Assembly (NCBI RefSeq): GCF_014204915.1
Contig: NZ_JACHMH010000001.1
Coordinates: 8,395,501 to 8,459,500 of the forward strand
Direction: 5' to 3'
Length of the DNA: 64,000 bases
Source: Crossiella cryophila
GTDB lineage: Bacteria > Actinomycetota > Actinomycetes > Mycobacteriales > Pseudonocardiaceae
This document shows, piece by piece, positions 49,401 to 57,162 of the stretch (position 1 is the stretch's first letter; every line of letters starts with the position of its first letter). The position numbers and the translations under genes are program-made. The notes under the pieces were generated by a model. It saw nothing but the letters and a program-made list of their open reading frames with translations, was not told the origin of the DNA and did no database searches.

Positions 49401-50334
49401 TCTCCACCGTGCAGCCGGCCCGGACGGCGGGTTCGACGATGACCGCGCGCAGTTCGTCGGTGCCGAGCCTGCCGACGACGATCTGCGCGTCTTGCAGGAT
49501 CCCGGCGAGTTCGGGGCGTTGCAGGCAGTGCGTGTAGAAGTCCGAGCGGACCCCGATGACCACCCGGGCCCGGCCGCTGTCGTCGTCGGTGGCCGCGCGC
49601 AGGGCGGCCAGGAAGGCGGAGCGTTCGGCCGGGTCGGCGCAGAGCGTGAACAGTTCCTCGAACTGGTCCACGACCAGCAGGAACTCCGCCTCGGCCGGTT
49701 CGCCCTCGAGCAGTTGGCGCAGCGCGAGCCCGAGGTTGCGCGGTTGCTCCCGCAGGTCGGCGACCAGTCCGCCGGCGGGGGTGCGCAGCCGGGCGGCCAG
49801 GGCCACCGCGCATTCCTCAAGGGGGCGGGCGCCGGGGGTGATCACCAGCGCGGGCCCGGCCTTGGGCAGCACGCCGGCGCGCAGCACCGAGGACTTGCCG
49901 GAGCCGGAGGCGCCGACCACCGCGACGAAGCGCCGGGTGGTGAGCAGGTCGAGGAGTTTGCGCACCAGGTCGGCGCGGCCGAAGAACCGGTCGGCGTCCT
50001 CGGCCTGGAAGGCGGCCAGTCCCGGGTAGGGCGGCTGGTCGGCGTCGGCCTCGCGCGGACCGGCCGGTTCGAGTTCGGCGACCGTGTCCCGCCACCGCTG
50101 TTCCCAGTCCGCTTCCGCGCCGCCGCAGGCCCGGACGTAGGCGAGGGTGACGGCCAGGCTGGGCAGCCGGTCGCCGCGCGCGGCCTGGGCCAGGGTGGCC
50201 ATGGAGAAGTGCGCCCGGCGGGCGAGTTCGCGATAGCTCGGGTTCCCGGCCTGCTGACGCAGCACGCGCAGCTCACCGGCGAAGCGCTGGACCGGTCCGG
50301 CAGCCGGATCCAGCGGACGTTCTGGACGTGGCAT
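46495..50334 (-). CDS. nSTAND1-type ATPase with N-terminal HTH and C-terminal WD40 propellers
   Basis: 1279 residues. N-terminal HTH at about 15-65 (YRELARRAHFSMATLAQAARGDRLPSL, in part). The nSTAND module has Walker A GASGSGKSS at 141-149 and Walker B LLVVDQFEELF. A winged-helix/helical part follows, then one transmembrane helix (AVALLTVMLVLSVVATGFAV) and about 14 WD40 repeats with motifs such as VRLWDVRD and FSPDG, probably two propellers. The HTH side would be cytosolic and the propellers outside, or the helix may be a buried core. The family is a common sensor/ATPase of multicellular actinomycetes; targets unknown. The ATG at 50334 is chosen; the frame is open to 50394. Confidence 0.88.
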   Translation of the reverse strand: MPRPERPLDPAAGPVQRFAGELRVLRQQAGNPSYRELARRAHFSMATLAQAARGDRLPSLAVTLAYVRACGGAEADWEQRWRDTVAELEPAGPREADADQPPYPGLAAFQAEDADRFFGRADLVRKLLDLLTTRRFVAVVGASGSGKSSVLRAGVLPKAGPALVITPGARPLEECAVALAARLRTPAGGLVADLREQPRNLGLALRQLLEGEPAEAEFLLVVDQFEELFTLCADPAERSAFLAALRAATDDDSGRARVVIGVRSDFYTHCLQRPELAGILQDAQIVVGRLGTDELRAVIVEPAVRAGCTVETALVTRLVADAAGRPGVLPLVSHALLETWRRRRGTTLTLAGYDAVGGIEHAVARTAEEVHSGLTEDQRALLRRILLRLTALGEGTEDTKRRIHRGELDTADPDTALVLDRLTAARLLTRDGDTVEITHEALIRSWPRLRGWLTEDREGLRVHRQLTEAAAGWETDHRDPGALYRGSRLAVAKDWATRNDATLSAGERRFLTDSLAEQARQDQTDRRRTRRLWQAVALLTVMLVLSVVATGFAVDSQRMADEERTTTLAQQVSDRAISLRGTNPALAARLSLAAYRLAPIPETRGNLLSTNATHYASPLTEQGNTVGAAMYSPDGRHLVVANQNSTLSLWDVSDRRHPYRLRTLHGHRGPVVALAYRPGGGVVASGGAGVLFWDVSDPRQSKEIGRLPWQGAPVSALAFDRSGGLLAVAGVDGVVELWDVRDPAAAKPRAKFKDARTVHGMAFSPDGRTFAIAGSGDQPVRFWDIRDPAAPRQLGSLQVARSGNLPVDRQTAFGAAFNHDGTLFATGAVDRSVRVWDLRDPANPVALPHLEGHRDTVFDLTFSPSGDTLVSAALDNDIRVWHLRDRARPRAGAVLSKHTDIVRSVVFHPDGTTLASGSLDQSVRLWDFANPERPVELPELSAHSGPVRTAVLHPNQKLLATGSADRTVRLWDVRDQRHPKLVKVLPGHDDVVYDVRFSPDGSLLATATLDGKVRLWSVTDLAEVTLRGTLEGHEDGVLSVAFAEGGATLITGSIDSTVLMWDIRDPANPRRGAQLTSPTDAIMAVSYNEKTRILAAAAADRSVRLWRIEDYQRATALATAGGHQDLPYSVAINPEGTLVASTGADHSVRMWDIRNPADPKLVEAKTEHGNTTYSVAFSPDGRTLASTGADQTLRLWEVSAEGRLTESAVLALHKDRVYSGQFSPDGKTVVSGGHDGVVLLWDADPEQAAAAVCGLPEAELTEQEWDQYFPGVPQRSQCT

Positions 50335-50489
50335 AACCCCCACCCCGGATTGTGTGCGGGTTGATTGTGTAGTCGGCGGTGCGAAGCCACACAACTGCGG
50401 AACAGCTAAAACTGTTCGTGAGGGGCTGGCGCGAGTACTGGGGAGTACTGGGGCCGTGCAGGGCGCGAGAACTGGGGATCGCGCACAGG

Positions 50490-50526
50490 GAAGGCCCGCA
50501 CAACAGGAGGAGTTGTGCGGGCCTTC
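50490..50526. terminator. Strong hairpin downstream of the GH2 gene
   Basis: GAAGGCCCGCACAAC (50490-50504) and its perfect complement (50512-50526) form a 15-bp stem with a 7-base loop. It lies 13 bp beyond the end of the minus-strand beta-galactosidase gene. Confidence 0.85.
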
Positions 50527-50538
50527 TCTCCTTCCGGC

Positions 50539-52626
50539 TCAGCCGGCCAGGTTCCAGGTCACGGTGTCGGTGTGGGTGTGGCCGTTCTTGAGGCCGGTCA
50601 CGGTGACCGTGTTGGCGCCGGGCCGCAGGGTCACCGGCCAGGTGTGGATACGGTCGGCCGAGGTCCTGGCGCCGTGCGAGACGCCGTTGACGGTGAGGGT
50701 GACCGAGTCCAGGTTGGCGTAGACCTTGACCGTGGTGGCCGCGGCGGTGCGCTGGGTCCAGCGGCGGCTGGCCAGGTAGACGGTGGGCGTCTCGGTCCAG
50801 TTGGCCTTGTAGTAGTAGAAGGCGTCCTTGCGGATCTGCCGGTCGTAGGTGACCAGGCCCTTGTCGTTGCGGCCGTCGGTGTCGCCCTCGGAGCGGCTGT
50901 CCACGGCGAAGTCGAACATGTTCCAGACGAAGCTGCCCCACAGGTAGCGCCGGGCGTCGAGCTGTTTCCAGTGGTTCTCGTGCAGCAGGTTCTGGTATTC
51001 CTCCGGGTGCCATTTCCCGGTGGTGACCGGCGGTTTCGGGTTCTCCTCGTGCTGGTGCACGCTGGCGCCCGCGCCGTATTCGCTGATGCTGATCCGGCGG
51101 CCGGGATCCTTGGCGTGCAACTGGTCGGCCCATTTGCCGGGGCCGGTGTCGCTGAGGCCGTACCAGCCGTAGTACTTGTTGTAGCCGATCACCTGGGTGT
51201 GACCGGCGAGCCCGTCGGTGTCGCCCTTGTGCGTGGCGTAGGTGGACAGCCGGCCGGAGTCCTCGGCGTCGACCTGGGCGGCGAGGGTGTCCAGTATCCC
51301 GTTGGTGACGGCGTTGTCGCTGGCCTGCTCGTTGCCGATGCCCCAGAAGAAGACCGAGGGGTGGTTGAAGTTCTGCCGGATCAGCTCATACAGCTGCTGC
51401 TGCAGGTTGGCCCGGAAGCCCGCTGAGTCGGTGACCTGGTTGACCAGCGGGATCTCGGTCCACACCACGTAGCCGCGCCGGTCGGCCAGGTCCATGACGT
51501 GCTGGGACTGCTGGTAGTGCGCGGTCCGGTAGGCGTTGACCCCCATCTCGTCCATGAGGTCGAAGTCCTGGGTCTGCTGCGCCGGACTGACCGCCCAGCC
51601 GTGGTCGAGCCGGTCCTGGTGCGCGTTGACCCCGCGCAACTGGAGCCGCTGCCCGTTGAGCGAGAACCCGGTGTTCGGGTCGACGGTGGCCGCACGCAGC
51701 CCGAGCGGCTGGGTGAGCACGTCGGTGACCCGCCCGGTGGCCGCGTCGATGATCTCCACATGCGCCTGGTGCAGGTAGGGGTCGGTCCTGCCCTGCCAGC
51801 GCCGCGGGTTGCGCACGGTCAGGCTCTGCACGGTGGCGAACTCGCTGGCCGCGGCCACACTCCTGGTGGCGGAGGTGGTCTCCGCGACGATCCCACCGGC
51901 CGCGTCGGTGACCACGGTCCGCACCCGCACCTGCCGGGCGGCGGGGTGGTTGTTCCAGGCCTTGCTGGTCACCTCGACGGTGGCGGAGGCGGCGGTGACG
52001 GAGCGTTGCCGCAGGTAGACACCGGGCCCGCCGTAGTCACCGAGCCGGATGGCCAGGGGGTCGACGGCGGTGAGCCGGACCGAGCGGTAGATGCCGCCGA
52101 AGAAGGTGTAGTCGGCGGAGATGGGCGCGATATCCGGGTTGGCCGCGTTGTTGACCCGCACCGCGAGGATGTTGTCCTGCCCGATGCGCAGGGCGGCGGT
52201 GGCGTCGAACCGGAATGCCGCGTACCCGCCGCGGTGTTCACCGAGCCGGGTCCCGTTGAGCCACACCTCGGCCACCGAATTGACCCCGTCGAACTGCAAC
52301 CACACGCGTTTGCCAGTCCACCCAGCCGACGGCGTCACCGTCCGCCGATACCAGCCAACCCCACGGTGATAATTGCTCCCCCCGTCCTGCCCGTCCCGCG
52401 AATTCCAGGTGTGCGGAACGGAAACAGCCGACCAGGAGGAATCATTGAACCCGGGCGCCTGCGCACCCGGCACATCGGCGCGAGTGAATCGCCAGCCGGA
52501 ATCCAGTCCGGAATGCTGACGTAGCAGGGGCGCCTCGTAGGCGGCGGCGACCGGCGCGGTGATTACCAGACCGGTCGTGACCATGACGAGCGAGAGAACC
52601 AGGGCGAACAGGCGGAACCGGGACAC
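50539..52626 (-). CDS. Secreted GH2 beta-galactosidase
   Basis: 695 residues. Signal peptide about 1-29 (LFALVLSLVMVTTGLVITAPVAAA in part). GH2 sugar-binding domain (DSSWSAVSVPHTWN, GWYRRTV), immunoglobulin-like domain, and TIM barrel with acid/base Glu in GIGNEQAS and nucleophile Glu in ISISEYGAGAS; a C-terminal domain follows. The family hydrolyses beta-galactosides, and secreted actinomycete forms act on plant polysaccharide side chains. The GTG at 52626 has GAGGTGG 7 bp upstream. Two GTTC...GAAC palindromes in the leader suggest control by a local repressor. Confidence 0.88.
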   Translation of the reverse strand: MSRFRLFALVLSLVMVTTGLVITAPVAAAYEAPLLRQHSGLDSGWRFTRADVPGAQAPGFNDSSWSAVSVPHTWNSRDGQDGGSNYHRGVGWYRRTVTPSAGWTGKRVWLQFDGVNSVAEVWLNGTRLGEHRGGYAAFRFDATAALRIGQDNILAVRVNNAANPDIAPISADYTFFGGIYRSVRLTAVDPLAIRLGDYGGPGVYLRQRSVTAASATVEVTSKAWNNHPAARQVRVRTVVTDAAGGIVAETTSATRSVAAASEFATVQSLTVRNPRRWQGRTDPYLHQAHVEIIDAATGRVTDVLTQPLGLRAATVDPNTGFSLNGQRLQLRGVNAHQDRLDHGWAVSPAQQTQDFDLMDEMGVNAYRTAHYQQSQHVMDLADRRGYVVWTEIPLVNQVTDSAGFRANLQQQLYELIRQNFNHPSVFFWGIGNEQASDNAVTNGILDTLAAQVDAEDSGRLSTYATHKGDTDGLAGHTQVIGYNKYYGWYGLSDTGPGKWADQLHAKDPGRRISISEYGAGASVHQHEENPKPPVTTGKWHPEEYQNLLHENHWKQLDARRYLWGSFVWNMFDFAVDSRSEGDTDGRNDKGLVTYDRQIRKDAFYYYKANWTETPTVYLASRRWTQRTAAATTVKVYANLDSVTLTVNGVSHGARTSADRIHTWPVTLRPGANTVTVTGLKNGHTHTDTVTWNLAG

Positions 52627-53023
52627 AACACCACCTCATTGTTCATGTGTGTGAACGGTGTTCTGCTGGTTGAACGATCCAGCAAGGTAGCCAGCGTCCG
52701 GTCCGGACAGCAAGAGCCATTAGTCGCCGGAGCTGTCCGCGCAGGTCAGTCTGCCTGCGTTGTGCGGCGGTTGGTTGTACGTCGTCGCCATCGAAGCCAG
52801 ACAACGCGGTACCGGTTACAACTGATCACCGAAGGCACCGTCGTGACTGGGGGTCGCGACGGTGTCGCCGGCGGTCTCCCTCGACCGCACGTGGCGGGGC
52901 CGCCACTCCCACTGCGACCCCGTCACGCCCCGCCCGGACACCCTGGGCTTGGCGATTCGGGTCGGGTTGGGGTTGCGGTATTCCTCGATCGCCGATCAGT
53001 CCAGGGTTTCCGGGCGGGTCCGG
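52627..53023. other. Intergenic region upstream of the GH2 gene
   Basis: 397 bp with no convincing gene. Next to the GH2 start it holds the two GTTC/GAAC palindromes (52641-52675). Nothing else is recognised in the rest, which has mixed composition and no strong hairpin. Confidence 0.6.
52641..52675. promoter_or_regulatory. Two operator-like palindromes in the GH2 leader
   Basis: GTTCATGTGTGTGAAC at 52641-52656 and GTTCTGCTGGTTGAAC at 52660-52675: both have GTTC and GAAC ends in 16 bp, 3 bp apart. They lie 15-49 bp upstream of the GH2 start. Confidence 0.5.
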
Positions 53024-53494
53024 TCAACTGCTCCATTCCAGGGCCGCGGCGGCGATTTCCTCGTCAGGGACGTCGCGGTCATGCCGGGCGATGCACCAGC
53101 GGATTCCCGCCGGACAGCGGAAAACCCCCATCCGGTCCCCCGAGAAGACATCGTCGACCGGACTCACCGGAGTCGCGCCCAATTCGATCGCGCGGGCGTA
53201 AACCGCGTCCACCTCAGCGGTCCAGAAAGTCATGGTGAAGGCGTTTCCCTCGGCCGGGCTGGGCAGGATGCCGTAGTCGGGCATGGGTTCGCTGAGTTGG
53301 AACATCGAGCCGCCGAGGCGGAGTTCGGCGTGCAGGACCTGGCCGTCGGGGGCGTCCATGCGTTTGACCACCTCGGCGCCCAGTGCCTCCTGGTAGAAGG
53401 TGATGGCCTTGGCGCAGTCGGGGGTGGCGAAGAAGGTGTTCAGGCGGTGGTAGCCGGTGGGGGCGGGGCCGGTCGCGGCGGTGTTGTCGGTCAT
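53024..53494 (-). CDS. VOC-family (PhnB-like) protein
   Basis: 156 residues. VOC/PhnB-type: YHRLNTFFATPDCAKAITFYQEALGAEV (in part), LGGSMFQLSEPMPDYG, then VDAVYARAIELGATPVSPVDDVFSGDRMGVFRCP (in part). PhnB-like members have unknown substrates. The ATG at 53494 is chosen; another in-frame ATG at 53503 is possible. Only about 18 bp separate it from the divergent AraC-type gene, so the two promoters must overlap the other gene's start. Confidence 0.8.
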   Translation of the reverse strand: MTDNTAATGPAPTGYHRLNTFFATPDCAKAITFYQEALGAEVVKRMDAPDGQVLHAELRLGGSMFQLSEPMPDYGILPSPAEGNAFTMTFWTAEVDAVYARAIELGATPVSPVDDVFSGDRMGVFRCPAGIRWCIARHDRDVPDEEIAAAALEWSS

Positions 53495-53512
53495 GTGAGG
53501 CATCCTGACCGG

Positions 53513-54358
53513 GTGCCGACCGACCGGCTTGGACAAACGCGACAGCTCGCCACGACGAGCGAGTACGGGGTGCTCGGGGTGCGGGATGTCGACTTCACCC
53601 TGGAGCGGGTGCCGGTGTCGGCGGATCTGGCGCCGTTGGTGGAGCGGTATTGGCTGGTGTCCTGGGACCTGCCGCCGGGCAGGCGGGCTTCGGTGACGTT
53701 GTTGCCGCATCCGTGTGTGAACCTGGTGTTCGACCGGGGGCGGCTGGCCGTCAGCGGGGTGGGCAGCTCGCGGTTCAGCTACGCCTATGAGGGCGCGGGG
53801 CGGGTGTTCGGGGTCAAGTTCCGGCCGGGTGGGTTCCTGCCGTTCCTGGGTGCGCCGGTGGCGGAGCTGACCGATCAGGTGCGGCCGTTGTCGGCGTTGT
53901 GGGGCGCTGACGCGGAGGTGATGGCCGCCGAGCTGGCTGCGGCGCGGGGGCTGGATGAGCTGGTCGCGGTGGCGGAGCGGTGGCTGCGGGCGCGCTGGCC
54001 GGGGGTGGCGGCGGAGACCGCCGAGGTGGGGCGGATCGTGCGGACGTTGCTGCATGACCGGGAGATCAGCCGGGTGGGCGATGTGTGCGCACGCTTCGGG
54101 ATCTCGCCGCGGTCGTTGCAGCGGTTGTTCCACCGGCATGTCGGGGTGAGTCCGAAGTGGGTGCTGCGCCGGTACCGGTTGCACGAGGCCGCGGCGCGGC
54201 TGGCCGAGGGCACCTCCGGCACCTGGACCGAGGTCGCCCTGGAGCTGGGGTACTTCGACCAGTCGCACTTCATCCGCGACTTCACCAGGGCGATCGGGCT
54301 GACGCCGGTCGCCTACGCCGAGGCCTGCCGGTCGCGGCAGGCCCCGGTCAGCGCCTGA
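53513..54358 (+). CDS. AraC-family regulator with DUF6597-like N-terminus
   Basis: 281 residues. The N-terminal sensor (VERYWLVSWDLPPGRRASVTLLPHPCVNLVFD, in part) is of the DUF6597 kind. The C-terminal HTH pair is VGDVCARFGISPRSLQRLFHRHVGVSP and VALELGYFDQSHFIRDFTRAIGLTP (both in part). The GTG at 53513 is used; the start is uncertain. It is divergent from the VOC gene and probably controls it; the intergenic space is minimal. Confidence 0.82.
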   Translation: MPTDRLGQTRQLATTSEYGVLGVRDVDFTLERVPVSADLAPLVERYWLVSWDLPPGRRASVTLLPHPCVNLVFDRGRLAVSGVGSSRFSYAYEGAGRVFGVKFRPGGFLPFLGAPVAELTDQVRPLSALWGADAEVMAAELAAARGLDELVAVAERWLRARWPGVAAETAEVGRIVRTLLHDREISRVGDVCARFGISPRSLQRLFHRHVGVSPKWVLRRYRLHEAAARLAEGTSGTWTEVALELGYFDQSHFIRDFTRAIGLTPVAYAEACRSRQAPVSA

Positions 54359-54360
54359 CC

Positions 54361-57162
54361 TCAGCCGCGATTGCGCCAGGGCCAGCGGGATCGGGGTGGC
54401 TCGGGTTCCTCGGCCACCGGGCCGATCTCGGTGAGCAGTGCTTCGATCTGCTCGCGTTGCGGCGCGTCCTGGGGCAGCCGGGCCAGGGCCGCGGTGAGCA
54501 GCGGGTGTGCCTGCTCGCCCCGGCCGAGCTGGACCAGCAACCGGCCGCGCAGCACGTCGGCGGTCAGCGTGGGCTCCTCCGCGCCGTTGAGGCTCCTGAA
54601 CTGCTCGGCGGCGGCGTTCGCCCTGGCCAGCGCCGGGTTGAGGTCCTCGGCGGCGGAGAGGATGCGGGCCGCGTCGTAGTCCAGGATGGCGCGGTTGAAG
54701 ACCTCTTCGGGCTCCTGGCCCAGTGTGGTGGCGAGCTGGTCGGCGGTGGCCAGGGCGGCGCGGGCCTGTCCGGGTTCGCGGGCCCAGTGCCAGGACAGGG
54801 CGGCGCGGCGGCGGTGGGCGAGTTCGCGCAGGGTCTCCTCGACCCGGCTCAGCGCCTCGGCGGCGGCGAGGTGGCGCTGGGCGGACTGGGCGTCGCGGTC
54901 GAGTTCGTCCAGGATGTCCGCGGCGATGCCGTGCATCTGGGCCAGGCCGTAGACGTTGTCCCCGGCGGCGCAGTGCGCGGCGACGTCATCCAGCAGGGCC
55001 AGCGCCGAGTCGTGCTGGCCGAGCACGCGGTAGGGGTCGGCCAGGATGAACTTGGCGCGGGCCAGCAGGTCCGGGTCCTCGATCGCGGCGATGGCCTCCT
55101 CGGCGGCGTCGGCGGCCTCCTCCGGCAGGTCCATGGCCATGGCCGCGATGGCCAGGTCGATCCTGATCCGGGGCAGGGATTCGACCTGGTGGCGCAGGGC
55201 CTCGGCGACCGCGTCGGTGAGGTGCCGGTAGCCGTCGGCCTTGCGCTCCATGGCCATGGCCACCCGGCCGGCCTCGTGCAGGGCGTAGCTGCGCACGACC
55301 GGGTCGACGGCCTGGAACGCCTCGGTGAGCAGGGTGTAACCGGCTTCCAGCTCACCGGTCGCGGCGGTCAGGTTGCCGGTGGTGCACAGGTGCTGCCACA
55401 GCGCGCCGGCCGGCGCCAGTTCGCGGAGCACGGCCAGGCCGCGCCGGGCGAGATCGAGTGCGGCGGGGACGCCTTCCTCGCCGAGGCCCAGTTCCATGTG
55501 GGTGGCCAGTACCAGCATGTCGGCGGCGAGTTGCCGGTCCGGGTGCCCGTCGGTGCGCTGGACCAGCTCCCGGGCCAGCCGGGCCGCGGTCTCGTCCTCG
55601 TCCAGGCGGAAGTGGCCGTCGACGAGCCTGGACTCGGCGCGGATCAACGCCTCCTCGTCCCCCGCCGTGCGCAGTGCCTCGACGGCCGCGCGCAGCAGGG
55701 CGAGTCCGGTGTCGCCGTCGCCGTCGTAACAGTGCACCAGGCCGAGGCGACTGCGGGAGGTCTCGGCGCGCACCGGTTCGCCGTGCTCGGCGAAGAGCGC
55801 GATGGACTCGCGCAGGCAGTGCTTGGCGCCGTCCGGGTCGGTGTCGAAGCCGGCCTGCGCGGTGGCGGCCAGTCGCCGGGCGCGCAGCAGCGGCGGCGGT
55901 TCCGGGCACACCTGGTCGAAGCGGGCCCACAGCGCCGCGGCGACCTCGTCGTCCTCGCGGTGGGTGGCGGCCTCGGCCGCGTCGGCGAGGTCGCCGGGGG
56001 TGTCCGGGTAGCTGACCGGCGGCGGCGTGGCCACGCTCAGGCGGGTGGCGGCGCGGGCCGGGCCGGACAGCGGCAGGTGCTCGACCAGGGTTTCCGCGGC
56101 CAGGGTGGCGCGGATCCGGTCGCCCTGTTCGGTGCTGCCGTTGCGGGCGTCGAAACGGGCGGCCAGGGCCAGGGCCTGGTCGGCGAGTTCGTCGCGCAGC
56201 GCGGTGGCCGGCCAGTCCACGGCGGCCCGGTCGCGGTGCGCGGGGCGGCGGACCGGGGTGTCCGGGTGACCGGCCTCGATCACCCTGGTCAGCAGCAGCG
56301 CGCCCGCGGCGGCGAAGCGCATGGCGGCGTTGGGGTTGCTGGGTTCGTCGAGCCAGCCGAGGTGGCGGGTCAGGATGTCCAGGCCGCGCGGCTGGTTGCC
56401 GGTGCGGGCGCAGAAGACGAGGTGTTTGGCGATCAGGCCGAGTTCGGCGCGGTCGTGCTGGACGGCCCGGTAGGCGCTGCGGTGGGCCTCGGCCGCCTCG
56501 GTGAGCCTGCCGGTGCGCAGGTAGGGCAGCAGCAGGTCGGTGCGGATGCTGTGCGGTTGTTCCCGGCAGTTGAGCTGCCCGGTGAGCACCGGCAGCGCGG
56601 CGGCCACCGCGTCCTCGTCCCGGCCCAGCCAGACCAGGTGGTTGATCTTGCCGTTGGGTTCGCAGCCGACGCAGTCGGAGAGTTCGCCGCGCGGGCTGGC
56701 GTCCCAGAGCCGGAACTGTTCGGCGGCGGTGTCCCGGTCGCCGATGTGCCTGGCGAGCATTTCCCGGTACTGGTGCACGGGATTCATGCCGTGGCCGGCC
56801 AGCCGGTAGCGGCGTTCCATGTCGTCGAGCACGGCCTGGGTCTGGGCCAGGGGGACCTCGGGGAAGTCGGCCAGTGCGCTGACGATGCCCTTGAAGTTCC
56901 AGAACAGGTGGTGGTCGAAGCGCCGGTCGCCCTCGCCGCGGTCGTAGGCGGCCAGGCACCAGGCGAAGGGCACGAAGGTCTTGGCCGGTTCGGCGCCGTA
57001 GCGGTAGGCCTGCAGGCTGAAGATCCGGGCGGCGTACTGGAGTTCGGCCAGGCCGAGCGCGTCGGCGTGCCGGATGACCTCCTCGACCGCGGCGGTGCGA
57101 GCCGGGCCGTAGGGCAGGTCGTGGCTGACCCGGAGCTTGTCCTCGAGTTCCTCGGGGCTCAC
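54361..57162 (-). CDS. Large TPR-type helical repeat protein coupled to HSP90-like gene
   Basis: 933 residues, helical throughout with many TPR-like pairs (for example GLALLRAAVEALRTAGDEEALIRAES and ARAALATADQLATTLGQEPEEV, in part). No enzymatic motif is seen. The first 220 residues contain DCVGCEPNGKINHLVWLG, a CxxC that might bind metal. The GTG at 57162 overlaps the HSP90-like stop as GTGA, so the two are translated together, an arrangement conserved among actinobacteria. A co-chaperone or client-adaptor role is inferred. Confidence 0.8.
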   Translation of the reverse strand: MSPEELEDKLRVSHDLPYGPARTAAVEEVIRHADALGLAELQYAARIFSLQAYRYGAEPAKTFVPFAWCLAAYDRGEGDRRFDHHLFWNFKGIVSALADFPEVPLAQTQAVLDDMERRYRLAGHGMNPVHQYREMLARHIGDRDTAAEQFRLWDASPRGELSDCVGCEPNGKINHLVWLGRDEDAVAAALPVLTGQLNCREQPHSIRTDLLLPYLRTGRLTEAAEAHRSAYRAVQHDRAELGLIAKHLVFCARTGNQPRGLDILTRHLGWLDEPSNPNAAMRFAAAGALLLTRVIEAGHPDTPVRRPAHRDRAAVDWPATALRDELADQALALAARFDARNGSTEQGDRIRATLAAETLVEHLPLSGPARAATRLSVATPPPVSYPDTPGDLADAAEAATHREDDEVAAALWARFDQVCPEPPPLLRARRLAATAQAGFDTDPDGAKHCLRESIALFAEHGEPVRAETSRSRLGLVHCYDGDGDTGLALLRAAVEALRTAGDEEALIRAESRLVDGHFRLDEDETAARLARELVQRTDGHPDRQLAADMLVLATHMELGLGEEGVPAALDLARRGLAVLRELAPAGALWQHLCTTGNLTAATGELEAGYTLLTEAFQAVDPVVRSYALHEAGRVAMAMERKADGYRHLTDAVAEALRHQVESLPRIRIDLAIAAMAMDLPEEAADAAEEAIAAIEDPDLLARAKFILADPYRVLGQHDSALALLDDVAAHCAAGDNVYGLAQMHGIAADILDELDRDAQSAQRHLAAAEALSRVEETLRELAHRRRAALSWHWAREPGQARAALATADQLATTLGQEPEEVFNRAILDYDAARILSAAEDLNPALARANAAAEQFRSLNGAEEPTLTADVLRGRLLVQLGRGEQAHPLLTAALARLPQDAPQREQIEALLTEIGPVAEEPEPPRSRWPWRNRG

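Noticed and set aside
46177-50364. A 1395-codon plus-strand open frame
   Set aside because: It mirrors the nSTAND-WD40 gene, whose WD repeats and Walker motifs are unmistakable; the plus-strand product is low-complexity and begins inside the palindrome tract.
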